This document shows, one piece after another, positions 27,077 through 36,571 of a stretch of DNA of 64,000 bases. Source of the DNA: Flavobacteriales bacterium (GTDB lineage: Bacteria > Bacteroidota > Bacteroidia > Flavobacteriales_F > PHOS-HE28); NCBI GenBank assembly GCA_016717305.1, contig JADKFY010000003.1, positions 248,001-312,000 on the forward strand, in the 5' to 3' direction. Both the position numbers and the translations under genes were made by a program. The notes beneath the pieces were generated by a model. It was not told the origin of the DNA. It saw only the letters and a program-made list of their open reading frames with translations, and did not search any database. Numbering within the stretch: position 1 is the stretch's first letter; each line of letters begins with the position of its first letter.

Positions 27077-28054
27077 TCAGAAGGTTGGGCACGCTACTAC
27101 GCGGAACCTGCGCTTCTTGGCTTTGCACTTGAAATTGAGCTGCAGACTTATCTCGTGTGAACCGGCTGTGGCCGTGGTAAGCTTGGACGTGGTGATGTCG
27201 TAACTGTATCCGAATTTGAACTTCTCGGTATGGAAGCCGATCAAAGCGATAAAGGAGTCGCGTGCGCGATACCAGACCCCCGCTGTGATCGGACCGTGGT
27301 CCACATAAAGACCAACGTTCAATTGACGGAACGCTGCTTGTTGCTGATATATTACGTTGGGAGAGATCCTCGTACGGGCTTCTCCGTACTTTCCCTTCAT
27401 ACCAATGGGGATCGCAGCACCTGCGTGACCGGTGATCTTCAACGGCAACTTGCTATTCCCAACTATCAGGGATTCATTCGGTTGGGTAAGGTGGTTCACG
27501 GAAGCACCGACGAAGAAAATATCGGTATAGCCCAATACCCCAGCACTGAAGTCCGCATTCCCTACACTCCCTCCACGGGGTACATCATTCGTCTGGTAGA
27601 TGAAGCCCCTGCGCGGGTCGATCTGGTCCCCGAAAGTGAGCTTGCTCCAATCCAGCGATTTCTGGAAGTAGGTTGCTTGGAATCCCACCTTGATCGAAAA
27701 CTTGCGTGATATGGCTTGTTGATAACTGTAGATGCCGCTCACCGTCGTAGTGTTCAACGTCCCTTTACCAGCTTGGTCATGGGTTACAAGAACGCCGAGC
27801 CCTCCGTTGATCGCATCCACGTGCTGATCATAGCTCGCGCTGGTGGTCACAAAAGTGCCGGTCAGTGCAGGCCATTGGTTCCTATAGTTCAGCACCACGC
27901 GTGGGCACCTCGCGGTACCTGCGAACGCTGGGTTCAGGTACAAGGGGTTGGCATAGAATTGCGTGAACTGGGGGTCTTGGGCATGTGCACCCATTACCAC
28001 CAATACACCCAGTGCAAACCCTATGGCCGCACGCCTAACGGTCCATTCCTTCAT
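27077..28054 (-). CDS. PorP/SprF family type IX secretion membrane protein
   Basis: A 325-residue outer-membrane beta-barrel protein. A signal peptide (MKEWTVRRAAIGFALGVLVV, then MGAHAQ) is followed by the family opening DPQFTQFYANPLYLNPAFAG. Repeated amphipathic strands follow to the end. PorP/SprF proteins are linked to T9SS and to anchoring of adhesins in gliding bacteria. I chose ATG 28054 because the longer frame to the TTG at 28132 puts 26 charged residues before the signal. The gene leads the minus-strand group PorP/SprF, gldJ, murF and shares a divergent promoter region with porU. Confidence 0.92.
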   Translation of the reverse strand: MKEWTVRRAAIGFALGVLVVMGAHAQDPQFTQFYANPLYLNPAFAGTARCPRVVLNYRNQWPALTGTFVTTSASYDQHVDAINGGLGVLVTHDQAGKGTLNTTTVSGIYSYQQAISRKFSIKVGFQATYFQKSLDWSKLTFGDQIDPRRGFIYQTNDVPRGGSVGNADFSAGVLGYTDIFFVGASVNHLTQPNESLIVGNSKLPLKITGHAGAAIPIGMKGKYGEARTRISPNVIYQQQAAFRQLNVGLYVDHGPITAGVWYRARDSFIALIGFHTEKFKFGYSYDITTSKLTTATAGSHEISLQLNFKCKAKKRRFRVVACPTF

Positions 28055-28179
28055 GCTCTTGATCGATCGGGGCTCTTTGAACAATGCCAAGTATACGAAC
28101 GCACTTGCATTACGGTTTCTTTTCCTTGACAATAAGCTCGAACTCTTATCGTTGGTGGAGTGTTCTTTTATACAAGGGT

Positions 28180-28196
28180 CGAAGGTAGTATTTTCG
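28180..28196. promoter_or_regulatory. Overlapping divergent promoter motifs, PorP/SprF and porU
   Basis: The plus strand has TATTTTCG at 28189-28196, 34 bases before porU. The minus strand has TACCTTCG at 28180-28187, facing the PorP/SprF gene with a leader of about 125 bases. The two motifs do not overlap each other but lie within 17 bases, so a regulator binding here could control both arms of the secretion locus. Confidence 0.45.
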
Positions 28197-28230
28197 TTCC
28201 GTCTTGTTGAAAACCTGTTGATAGGCCTCC

Positions 28231-31200
28231 ATGAAACTCACTGCTTCGCTTCCCATTTCCTTCTGTTTTGCACTGGCACTGCCCGTTTCGGCACAAATAG
28301 GCCATCAACGGTCGCTCCAATGGGCGGACAATATATCCACAATTCCGAATGCCGGGTCGGCCACCAAGCAGGTCGCAGGTTCCGCAGGGGAAAGACCCCG
28401 ACCGACCGATGGACCAATGGTCTTGAAGGATGCATATTTGGACACGAAGCGCGATGACCTGCCGATCTGGACAGAATCGATCCCCCTACCCGTGGGTACT
28501 GCTACCTTCAATGCCAGCTTGACCGCTGCAGTATATGAGCCGGTGCCCCAAGTATTCTTGGACTTGTACCCTGCATTGCGTGACGTAGGAGCTGAACCCG
28601 TTGTGACCACGTCTTTGGGCATGATCAGGAAAGTGCCCCATGGACAGCTATCCGTGGAACCCTATCGCCGGGATCGCGCGGGAAGGATCGAACGATTGGT
28701 GAGCTTCCATGTGGATATTGTGCAGAGCAGCGGCCAAACGGCCAGACCCAAAAGCTATCCGTCCGTCTCCAAACTGGTGGCAGGTAGTTGGTTCCGGGTG
28801 ACCGTACCAACCGATGGCGTATATAAAGTAACGTACGACCTCCTACGAGACATGGGCATGGACATGAACAATTTGTCCAGTGACCGTATTAACGTTTACG
28901 GGAGCCATTTCGGACAATTACCCTTCACCAACATTGAGGAAAGGCCAACGGACATGTTGTTGAACGCGATCACCGTGGAGGATGGTGGCGACGGACAATT
29001 CGGCCCGAATGACCACTTTCTGTTCTACGCTACTGGGCCGCACCGTTGGGATAGGAACGGCGACGAATTCGTGCATACCAAGAACGCCTATTCGGACTCC
29101 GCGTGCTATTTCATCGGGATCGATGTGGATCCTCCCAAGCGCACTGCCCAAACCAGCCAATCAGGTGAAACACCAACAAGAACGGTTACCAGTTTCAAGG
29201 ACCGCCAGTTCATAGAGTTTGACCTGATGAACCTGTTGAAGTCGGGAAGGACCTGGTTCGGGGATCTATTCGACCTTACCCTGACCTATAACTACAGTTT
29301 TTCGACACCGTTCCTCGTGCCCGGATCAGCGGCGAGCATTCGTATGACCGGGGCGGCGCGTACGATCGGTACGTCGAACAGCAGCAGTTTCGTTATTACC
29401 TCCGGATCCAATTTGAACGAGACATTCACCGTGGGCGGTGTCCCGGAGAACTACACCAGCCGATACGCCTACTATTTCAACAACAATTTCCCGTTCAACC
29501 CAAGCGGGAACACTGTGCCCCTCACCATAACCTTCAACAAATTCAACCCTGTGTCCTCGATCGGGTGGCTTGATTATTTGGAACTGAATTGCCAGCGCCA
29601 ATTGCGCATGGTGGGGTCCCAGATGATCTTCCGAGATCCGACCTCGGTCGCCGCTGGTCAAATATCCGAGTTCGTGTTGGACCAAGCCCAGAGCATAGAT
29701 CGGATCTGGGAAACGAGCGATCCAACGAATGTGCGCTATCTGGAATACACTACGGACGGTGCTTACAAGCGTTTTACCGTTCAAACCGACAGTCTCCGCG
29801 AATTCATCGCATTCCGGAACTCCGATGTGCCCGCGCCTACTCCAATAGGCCAAGTGCCTGCTCAGAACCTTCATGCAACCCCGGCACCAATGGACCTGGT
29901 GATCGTTTGTCCTCCCCAATTCCAAGGTGCGGCTTCGCGTTTGGCGGAACGTAGGATCAGCGAAGGATTGAACGTGATCATCGTCTCTCCACAGCAGGTG
30001 TATAATGAATTCTCTTGCGGTGCCCGAGATGCTACCGCGATCAAGCGTTACATGCGTATGCTCTATGACAAGGCCACCACCCCGGAGGAAATGCCGCGTT
30101 ACCTACTCCTTTTCGGCGATGGTTCGTACAACAATTTATCCCAAGCGCAGGGCAACCAGAATTTCATCCCCAGCTACCAGACCAAAGAATCCTTGATCCC
30201 TGCCGAGTGTTATGTGAGCGATGATTACTTCGGCTTGTTGGATGCGACCGAGGGGGAAAGTGAAGGCAACTTGGTGGACATCGGTATCGGACGCTTTCCG
30301 GTTTCGAGCACACAAATGGCAGAAGATGTGGTGAACAAGATCCTGGCATACGACCAGTTGAAGTTGCTCAGTTTGACCGGTTCAGCCTGCTCCGAGACCG
30401 GTGAAGGTGGGCTTGCGGATTGGCGCACGCATGTGCTCTTCACATCCGACGATCAGGAAGGTGACCGCTTCGAGGGCGTGATACACATGTCGCAATGCGA
30501 TGCTCTGGCCCGTCGAGTAGAGTCGGAATACCCGCAATTGAACGTGGAGAAGGTCTACTTGGATGCGTACCAACAGATCAGCACTCCCGGGGGCGAGCGC
30601 TACCCCCAAGCCGCTGCCGAACTGCGCCAAAAAGTTGAAAAAGGGTTGCTCTTAGTGAACTATGTGGGCCATGGCGGAGAGGTCGGTTGGGCACACGAAC
30701 GATTCTTGGACAACAGTACGATCTTGGATTGGCGCAATGGTGACCGGCTGCCCTTGTTCATGACGGCGACCTGCGAGTTCACCCGGTGGGATGATCCCGG
30801 ACGGACCTCGGCCGGCGAGTACGTTTTCCTGAATCCAAGTGGTGGTGGCATTGCCCTCATGACCACCTCACGGATCGCATACTCCAGCCAGAACAACGTC
30901 TTGGCAAATGAGTTCTTCGACCACATCTTCGAACCGCTTGAGGAATTGGGTCGCTTACAACGGTTAGGCGATGTGTATCGCGAAACAAAGGGTGCATTTG
31001 GTTCCGCTGGTCAATACAACCACCGCAACTTCGTGCTTGTAGGTGATCCCAGCATGCGTTTGGCCCTTCCGCGGGGAACGATCAATATCACCTCGGTAAC
31101 AGATACGATGGGGGTTCCGGTAGATACGCTGAAAGCCTTGTCCACCGTGCGTATTGAAGGATTCGTTGACAACGGGAGCGGACAGCCGATGGAGGACTTC

Positions 31201-32148
31201 AATGGAAAGGTGGTACCGATCATCTACGATAAGTCGCAACAACAGTTCACGTTGGCCAACGATGGTGGCACCCCGTTCTCCTTCTACCTGCGGAACAACG
31301 TGATCTACAAAGGGCGTGCTTCCGTGAACAACGGCTCCTTCGGATTCACTTTCGTGGTGCCCAAGGACATCAACTATGAAGTGGGGAACGGCCGGATCAG
31401 CTGTTATGCCGAAAGCATGAGCACCAATGCCGTGGGATACGACAATGAACAGCTAGTGGGGGGTACGGCCACTGATGTAGCGACCGATGAGATCGGCCCC
31501 AGGATCGACCTCTTTATCAATGATGACAACTTCGTGCGAGGAGGTCTTACTGACGATTCCCCTTTGCTCTACAGCAAACTATTCGATGAGAACGGCATCA
31601 ACACTGTGGGCAGCAGTATTGGCCACGACCTGCTCGCCGTGCTGGATGAGAACACCGAACAAGCCGTGGTGTTGAACGATCTCTACGAAGCAGATCTGGA
31701 TACATACAAGAGTGGTGAAGTACGATACAAGTTCAAGGACCTCCCCGAAGGGAGCCATACCCTGCGACTGAAGGCTTGGGACGTGTTCAACAATTCATCT
31801 GAAAGCACGACCGAATTCGTGGTTGCGGCCACGGAAGAATTGGCCTTGGACCACGTGCTCAATTATCCGAACCCCTTCACCACCCATACGGAGTTCTACT
31901 TCGAACACAACCGACCATGCACGGACCTTGATGCACAAGTGCAAGTGTTCACCGTAAGCGGCCGCTTGGTGAAGACCATTAGCCGTAGGCTCAATTGCAA
32001 CGGATACAGAAGCGAGGGGTTGGCATGGGACGGCAACGACGACTTCGGGGACAAATTGGGTCGCGGCGTCTACGTGTACCGCGTCAACGTGGCCACGCTT
32101 GAAGGGGAACGGGCAGAGAAGTTCGAGAAGCTCGTGATCTTACGCTAG
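28231..32148 (+). CDS. porU: Type IX secretion system sortase PorU
   Basis: A 1305-residue gingipain-family (C25) protease that removes the C-terminal signal of T9SS cargo at the cell surface and attaches the cargo to lipopolysaccharide. A signal peptide ends at VSAQ (about residue 22). The catalytic histidine is His814 in NYVGHGGEVGW and the catalytic cysteine is Cys848 in TATCEFTRWDDP. Downstream are Ig-like segments and a C-terminal sorting-like domain with NYPNPFTTHTEFYF, WDGNDDFGDKLGRGVYVYRV and a final KLVILR. Length is typical of Bacteroidota PorU. porV follows, with its own promoter motif. Confidence 0.96.
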   Translation: MKLTASLPISFCFALALPVSAQIGHQRSLQWADNISTIPNAGSATKQVAGSAGERPRPTDGPMVLKDAYLDTKRDDLPIWTESIPLPVGTATFNASLTAAVYEPVPQVFLDLYPALRDVGAEPVVTTSLGMIRKVPHGQLSVEPYRRDRAGRIERLVSFHVDIVQSSGQTARPKSYPSVSKLVAGSWFRVTVPTDGVYKVTYDLLRDMGMDMNNLSSDRINVYGSHFGQLPFTNIEERPTDMLLNAITVEDGGDGQFGPNDHFLFYATGPHRWDRNGDEFVHTKNAYSDSACYFIGIDVDPPKRTAQTSQSGETPTRTVTSFKDRQFIEFDLMNLLKSGRTWFGDLFDLTLTYNYSFSTPFLVPGSAASIRMTGAARTIGTSNSSSFVITSGSNLNETFTVGGVPENYTSRYAYYFNNNFPFNPSGNTVPLTITFNKFNPVSSIGWLDYLELNCQRQLRMVGSQMIFRDPTSVAAGQISEFVLDQAQSIDRIWETSDPTNVRYLEYTTDGAYKRFTVQTDSLREFIAFRNSDVPAPTPIGQVPAQNLHATPAPMDLVIVCPPQFQGAASRLAERRISEGLNVIIVSPQQVYNEFSCGARDATAIKRYMRMLYDKATTPEEMPRYLLLFGDGSYNNLSQAQGNQNFIPSYQTKESLIPAECYVSDDYFGLLDATEGESEGNLVDIGIGRFPVSSTQMAEDVVNKILAYDQLKLLSLTGSACSETGEGGLADWRTHVLFTSDDQEGDRFEGVIHMSQCDALARRVESEYPQLNVEKVYLDAYQQISTPGGERYPQAAAELRQKVEKGLLLVNYVGHGGEVGWAHERFLDNSTILDWRNGDRLPLFMTATCEFTRWDDPGRTSAGEYVFLNPSGGGIALMTTSRIAYSSQNNVLANEFFDHIFEPLEELGRLQRLGDVYRETKGAFGSAGQYNHRNFVLVGDPSMRLALPRGTINITSVTDTMGVPVDTLKALSTVRIEGFVDNGSGQPMEDFNGKVVPIIYDKSQQQFTLANDGGTPFSFYLRNNVIYKGRASVNNGSFGFTFVVPKDINYEVGNGRISCYAESMSTNAVGYDNEQLVGGTATDVATDEIGPRIDLFINDDNFVRGGLTDDSPLLYSKLFDENGINTVGSSIGHDLLAVLDENTEQAVVLNDLYEADLDTYKSGEVRYKFKDLPEGSHTLRLKAWDVFNNSSESTTEFVVAATEELALDHVLNYPNPFTTHTEFYFEHNRPCTDLDAQVQVFTVSGRLVKTISRRLNCNGYRSEGLAWDGNDDFGDKLGRGVYVYRVNVATLEGERAEKFEKLVILR

Positions 32149-32172
32149 AACAATAAACCCCTCATTTCCACG

Positions 32173-32180
32173 TATATTTG
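32173..32180 (+). promoter_or_regulatory. Bacteroidota -7 promoter motif for porV
   Basis: TATATTTG followed by C is an exact consensus match, 30 bases before the porV ATG at 32211 and just after the porU stop. Confidence 0.6.
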
Positions 32181-32210
32181 CCGTCCTTTTCCTGAACTTG
32201 TTCCTTGTAC

Positions 32211-33503
32211 ATGATCATCCGGCGTACCCATTGGTCCCTCCTTTCCGTCTTTGCATTGTTCGGGTCCACCTCGTGGGCACAAGTAAGTACCACGTGCATC
32301 AATCAACTTACAGGACAGGATTGCAACCAAGGTGTGCTCAACACCATCACTACCGCTGTTCCCTTTCTGCTCATTAGCCCGGATTCGCGTGCTGGTGGCA
32401 TGGGTGATGCTGGTGTCGCTTTATCCGCCGATGCGAATTCGATCCACTGGAACCCGTCCAAATTGGCATTCGCCGAGAACGACGGCGAATTCAGCATGAG
32501 CTACAGTCCGTGGTTGCGCAACTTGGTTCCGGACATGAGCTTGGCCTATTTGTCCGGATATAAGCGCTTGAGCAACAAACGGAGCGCGATAGGCGGTTCG
32601 TTGCGTTACTTCAACTTGGGCAACATCGTGTTCACCGATATCAACGGCTCCACGATCAGGGATTTCAAACCTGCGGAATTTGCCGTGGACCTAGCCTTCG
32701 CCCAGAAGTTCAGCGACCACTTTTCCGGCGGTATCGCATTGCGTTACGTCAACAGCAACCTCACTGGAGGTCTCAGTGTGCAAGGTGCGAACTCAAAGGC
32801 CGGTCAATCCGTTGCGGCGGATGTATCCATCTTCTACACGAAGGACCAGATCCCTGTGGGAGAAAAGGACCTCACCTTCTCCTTTGGATTGAACATTTCG
32901 AACATCGGGGCCAAGATGTCCTACACCGAGACGGCCGCGAAGAACTTCATACCCATCAACCTGCGCTTGGGACCGAGCTTTAAGCTGCAATTGGACGAGT
33001 ACAACAGCATCGCCTTCAACTTGGACATCAACAAACTGTTGGTGCCCACACCACCTGTCTATGACCCTACTGGCCAGATAGACCCGGTAACCAATCGTCC
33101 GCTGGTGATCAGTGGTCGCGACCCCAATGTGGGCATTGTAAGTGGGATCGTTGGCTCCTTCTCGGATTCGCCAGGTGTTGTAACCTATGATGGTGATAGC
33201 AACGTGACCGTATTGAAGGGGAGCAAGTTCAAGGAAGAAATGCGCGAGATCAATTTGGCCGGTGGATTCGAGTACTGGTATGCAAACCAATTCGCCTTCC
33301 GGACGGGTTATTTCTGGGAGCACTACACCAAAGGAAATCGCAAATACTTCACTCTTGGGGCTGGTGTCCGTTACAGCATTTTCTCTCTGGACCTGAGCTA
33401 CCTCATTGCCAATACACAACGTAGTCCCTTGGCCAATACACTCCGCTTTACGCTCGGCTTCAAGTTCAGTAAGGACAAGAAGAAGAAATCGGAGGACGGA
33501 TGA
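32211..33503 (+). CDS. porV: Type IX secretion outer membrane protein PorV (LptO)
   Basis: A 430-residue outer-membrane barrel of the FadL type that shuttles T9SS cargo from the translocon to the PorU sortase. A signal peptide ends at SWAQ (about residue 24). The family opening ITTAVPFLLISPDSRAGGMG, then DAGVALSADANSIHWNPSKLAF, is very clear, and the protein ends in aromatic-rich strands (LRFTLGFKFSK). ATG 32211 is used; the TTG two codons upstream is rejected. The TGA stop overlaps the ispF start. Confidence 0.96.
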   Translation: MIIRRTHWSLLSVFALFGSTSWAQVSTTCINQLTGQDCNQGVLNTITTAVPFLLISPDSRAGGMGDAGVALSADANSIHWNPSKLAFAENDGEFSMSYSPWLRNLVPDMSLAYLSGYKRLSNKRSAIGGSLRYFNLGNIVFTDINGSTIRDFKPAEFAVDLAFAQKFSDHFSGGIALRYVNSNLTGGLSVQGANSKAGQSVAADVSIFYTKDQIPVGEKDLTFSFGLNISNIGAKMSYTETAAKNFIPINLRLGPSFKLQLDEYNSIAFNLDINKLLVPTPPVYDPTGQIDPVTNRPLVISGRDPNVGIVSGIVGSFSDSPGVVTYDGDSNVTVLKGSKFKEEMREINLAGGFEYWYANQFAFRTGYFWEHYTKGNRKYFTLGAGVRYSIFSLDLSYLIANTQRSPLANTLRFTLGFKFSKDKKKKSEDG

Positions 33504-33973
33504 TGCGTGTAGGCTTCGGCTTCGATGTACATCAATTGGTGCCGGGGCGGGAATTGTGGCTGGGTGGTGTGCAGATCCCACATTCAGTTGGTGCCTTGGG
33601 CCACTCCGATGCTGATGTACTGCTCCATGCTTTGTGCGATGCGTTGCTGGGTGCCTTGGCATTAGGCGATATAGGACAGCACTTCCCGAATACGGACCAG
33701 AAGTGGAAAGGGGCTGACAGCACGGTCCTTTTGGCTGCCGTTGTCGATCTTGTGCATGCAGCAACCTGGAAGGTGGGCAATGTGGATTGCACGTTGGTAA
33801 TGGAACGACCGAAGATCCTGCCTTATGTGTTGGAGATGCGTGCCGTGATCGCGAAACTGCTGGAAGTTCCTTTGGATGCCGTGAGCATCAAAGCCACCAC
33901 GAATGAGACCATGGGTTTCATCGGTCGACAAGAAGGTGTTGCTGCACACGCTGTGGCCACCGTGGTAAAGTGA
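33500..33973 (+). CDS. ispF: 2-C-methyl-D-erythritol 2,4-cyclodiphosphate synthase
   Basis: A 157-residue enzyme of the non-mevalonate isoprenoid pathway; it cyclises CDP-methylerythritol 2-phosphate. The metal site is FGFDVHQL (Asp9, His11) with the downstream histidine in GHSDADVLLHALCDALLG; the C-terminal KATTNETMGFIGRQEGVAAHAVA is also typical. Start and stop of porV overlap in ATGA, so ispF is translationally coupled to porV, a genome-specific arrangement with no obvious functional link. A second ATG at 33503 is equally possible. Confidence 0.97.
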   Translation: MMRVGFGFDVHQLVPGRELWLGGVQIPHSVGALGHSDADVLLHALCDALLGALALGDIGQHFPNTDQKWKGADSTVLLAAVVDLVHAATWKVGNVDCTLVMERPKILPYVLEMRAVIAKLLEVPLDAVSIKATTNETMGFIGRQEGVAAHAVATVVK

Positions 33974-34145
33974 TCGAAGACCGCCTACCTATTTCCGAGC
34001 ACCGCGTAACGGGCCTTCACCAAGCTCGCTAACGGGGATCATCGGACGCGATTGCGGACCACGCTCTGGCGATGGTAGTTACGCAACTAACACCTGCCAA
34101 TTGACAACTGTGGTCTATCGATCGAAGTCCACCACCCCGACATGC

Positions 34146-34153
34146 TACATTTG
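34146..34153 (+). promoter_or_regulatory. Bacteroidota -7 promoter motif for amino acid dehydrogenase
   Basis: TACATTTG is an exact consensus match, 23 bases before the ATG at 34177. Confidence 0.55.
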
Positions 34154-34176
34154 GCCTTCACCTGCGAAGAAGTATT

Positions 34177-35400
34177 ATGATGCGTGAGATCCTGCGCCGT
34201 TTTGAAGAGCGCGCACCCGAGATCGTATTTGAATGGAACGATGCACCTACCGGAGCCAAGGGCTGGGTAGTGATCAACAGTTTGCGTGGCGGAGCCGCAG
34301 GCGGCGGAACACGCATGCGTAAGGGATTGGACCGGCGTGAGGTGGAGAGCTTGGCGAAGACAATGGAAGTGAAATTCAGCGTATGCGGGCCACCGATCGG
34401 AGGAGCCAAGAGCGGCATTGATTTCGACCCGGCCGATCCTCGCAAACAAGAGGTGTTGGACCGGTGGTACAAGGCGGTGATGCCATTGCTGAAGACCTAC
34501 TACGGTACCGGAGGTGATATGAACGTGGACGAGTTGCACGATGTCATCCCCATTACCGAACGCTATGGTCTGCGCCACCCACAGGAGGGTGTGGTGAACG
34601 GCCATATCGGCTCTGATGAAGCCACAAAGGTCCAAGCGATCTCCCAACTGCGCACAGGGGTAAGCAAGGTGGTCGATGATACGGCGTATGTCCCCGTTGC
34701 AGGCAGGTATGCTGTTGCGGACATGATCACAGGCTGGGGTGTAGCAGAAAGTGTACGGCATTATTACAGGATCCACGGGATCCTGAAAGGCAAACGCGTG
34801 ATCATACAGGGCTGGGGAAATGTGGCGACTGCCGCTGGCTATTATCTGGCCCATCAAGGGGCGAAGATCACTGGGATCATTGACCGCGAAGGTGGACTAC
34901 TAGCACCGGATGGTCTTTCAGCGGCGGAAGTAACAGGGTTGTTCACCCACAAGGATGGCAACAAATTGAAGGTCGAAGGAATGCTCTCTTTCGATGAGAC
35001 CAATTCCAGAATATGGGACATTGGCGCTGAGGTCTTCTTGCCCTGCGCTGGATCCCGGTTGGTGGCCATGGAGCAGGTGGACCGAATGGCCAATGCAGGT
35101 CTGGAGGTGATCAGCAGTGGTGCGAACGTCCCCTTCAACGATAAAGAGATATTCTACGGTCCTATCGCTGAACATGCTGATGGCTTGGTGAGCGTGATCC
35201 CCGATTTCATCGCCAACTGCGGCATGGCACGTGTGTTCGCCTACTGCATGCAACGTGGTGCGCTACTTACCGACAAAGCAATATTTGAGGATGTGAGCAA
35301 TGTGATCGGCCACGCGTTGGAGGCCGCGCACGGAAAAGACCCCTCACCCAAACACCTTACACGCACAGCGCTCGAACTCGCCTTACAGCGCCTTGCCTAA
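34177..35400 (+). CDS. Glu/Leu/Phe/Val family amino acid dehydrogenase
   Basis: A 407-residue NAD(P)-dependent dehydrogenase that reversibly deaminates an amino acid to its 2-oxo acid. The catalytic lysine is at 78 in PPIGGAKSGIDFDP. A second conserved stretch is YYGTGGDMNVDE, and the nucleotide-binding Rossmann motif is VIIQGWGNVATAAGYYL. The C-terminal part has ISSGANVPFNDKE and IPDFIANCGMARVFAY. Which amino acid is used cannot be fixed from sequence alone; glutamate is the default, but the length and motifs also allow leucine or phenylalanine. It stands alone with its own promoter. Confidence 0.92.
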   Translation: MMREILRRFEERAPEIVFEWNDAPTGAKGWVVINSLRGGAAGGGTRMRKGLDRREVESLAKTMEVKFSVCGPPIGGAKSGIDFDPADPRKQEVLDRWYKAVMPLLKTYYGTGGDMNVDELHDVIPITERYGLRHPQEGVVNGHIGSDEATKVQAISQLRTGVSKVVDDTAYVPVAGRYAVADMITGWGVAESVRHYYRIHGILKGKRVIIQGWGNVATAAGYYLAHQGAKITGIIDREGGLLAPDGLSAAEVTGLFTHKDGNKLKVEGMLSFDETNSRIWDIGAEVFLPCAGSRLVAMEQVDRMANAGLEVISSGANVPFNDKEIFYGPIAEHADGLVSVIPDFIANCGMARVFAYCMQRGALLTDKAIFEDVSNVIGHALEAAHGKDPSPKHLTRTALELALQRLA

Positions 35401-35445
35401 CAATTCCCTTCGGCACTTTCCCGTTAGATCCATACAACCTAGCCC

Positions 35446-36168
35446 ATGCACATCGAATTATTCGCACAGATCCAGGATGCCACCGAGGCCGCCAGACAAG
35501 TGCTGGAACAAAACGCTGAAACTCCGATCATTCCGCAAGAGACCACATTGTCGGTGTGGGAACTGATCAAGATGGGCGGTTGGTACATCATGGGCCCCTT
35601 GGGGTTGATGTCACTGATCGCGGTATACATCATCATTGAGCGGAGCATGGCGATCCGCCGTGCGCTGCGCGATGAGAAGGACTTCATGGCCAAGATCAGG
35701 GACTACATCCACGAAGGCAAGATCGATAGCGCACGGAATCTGTGTCAAACATCGAACACACCTGTGGCCCGAATGCTGGAGAAAGGCATCAACCGGATCG
35801 GAAAACCGCTGAAGGACATTGAAGTGAGCATTGAGAACCAGGGCAAGTTGGAGGTGTACCAATTGGAAAGCGGGCTTCCGATCATCGCAACTGTTTCGGG
35901 TGCAGCACCCATGATCGGTTTCCTCGGAACGGTGATCGGTATGGTCGTCACCTTCCACACCATGGAAGTGAGCGGAGCAGGTGTTGAATTGAGCAAATTG
36001 AGCGGCGGTATGATGCAGGCCATGATCACCACCGTGGCTGGTCTTATCATCGGTATCCCTGCCTATGTGGGCTACAACCTGCTGACCGCAAGGATCAACA
36101 AAGTGGTGCAGAAAATGGAACAGCGCACCATCGAATTCATGGAGGTGCTCGATTCACCCGCTAAATAG
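35446..36168 (+). CDS. exbB: MotA/TolQ/ExbB proton channel family protein
   Basis: A 240-residue inner-membrane protein with three helices: one near residues 41-61 (MGPLGLMSLIAVYIIIERSM), and two in the C-terminal half (ATVSGAAPMIGFLGTVIGMV and MMQAMITTVAGLIIGIPAYV). The motif GFLGTVIGMVVTF marks the ExbB/TolQ class. With ExbD it forms the proton-driven motor that energises TonB. It leads a tight cluster exbB-exbD-exbD-tonB-folC with gaps of six bases or less, so one transcript is likely. Confidence 0.94.
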   Translation: MHIELFAQIQDATEAARQVLEQNAETPIIPQETTLSVWELIKMGGWYIMGPLGLMSLIAVYIIIERSMAIRRALRDEKDFMAKIRDYIHEGKIDSARNLCQTSNTPVARMLEKGINRIGKPLKDIEVSIENQGKLEVYQLESGLPIIATVSGAAPMIGFLGTVIGMVVTFHTMEVSGAGVELSKLSGGMMQAMITTVAGLIIGIPAYVGYNLLTARINKVVQKMEQRTIEFMEVLDSPAK

Positions 36169-36174
36169 GAAACC

Positions 36175-36570
36175 GTGGGGCTCAAGGTCAGTAATAAGGT
36201 GGATACGGGGTTCAGCGTCAGCAGCATGACCGATCTGGTCTTTCTGTTGCTGATCTTTTTCGTGATCCTATCGACCATGGTAAGTCCTACCAACATGCCC
36301 GTGGACCTTCCCATAAGTGCGAACCAGACCAAGGAGAAACCTCAGGTGGGTGTGCGCATAGATGCGGAAGGCAAATTCAGTGTGAATGACCAGTCCATCG
36401 ATCCTTTGGACCTCGAAGGTGTACTGAAGGACAAGATGATGGTGATCGAAAAGAACCCGACCCTGGTGGTACATGTGGATCAGCGAGTGCCGGCCGGAGT
36501 AACGGTCGGTGTGTTGGACATCGCGAAACGCAATAAATGGAAAGTGATCTTGGCCACGCGGCCCAAATAG
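36175..36570 (+). CDS. exbD: ExbD/TolR family biopolymer transport protein (first copy)
   Basis: A 131-residue protein with one N-terminal transmembrane helix (MTDLVFLLLIFFVILSTMVS) carrying the conserved aspartate that takes part in proton flow, and a periplasmic domain. The start codon is GTG 36175 (MGLKVSNKVDTGF), six bases after exbB. Its first 40 residues are nearly the same as those of the next gene, so the two ExbD copies are a tandem duplication; Bacteroidota often carry two ExbD paralogues per motor. Confidence 0.93.
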   Translation: MGLKVSNKVDTGFSVSSMTDLVFLLLIFFVILSTMVSPTNMPVDLPISANQTKEKPQVGVRIDAEGKFSVNDQSIDPLDLEGVLKDKMMVIEKNPTLVVHVDQRVPAGVTVGVLDIAKRNKWKVILATRPK

Positions 36571-36571
36571 C

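Noticed and set aside
32793..33764. Minus-strand ORF of 323 codons across porV and ispF
   Set aside because: Covers two genes in the other direction and has no signal, motif or promoter.
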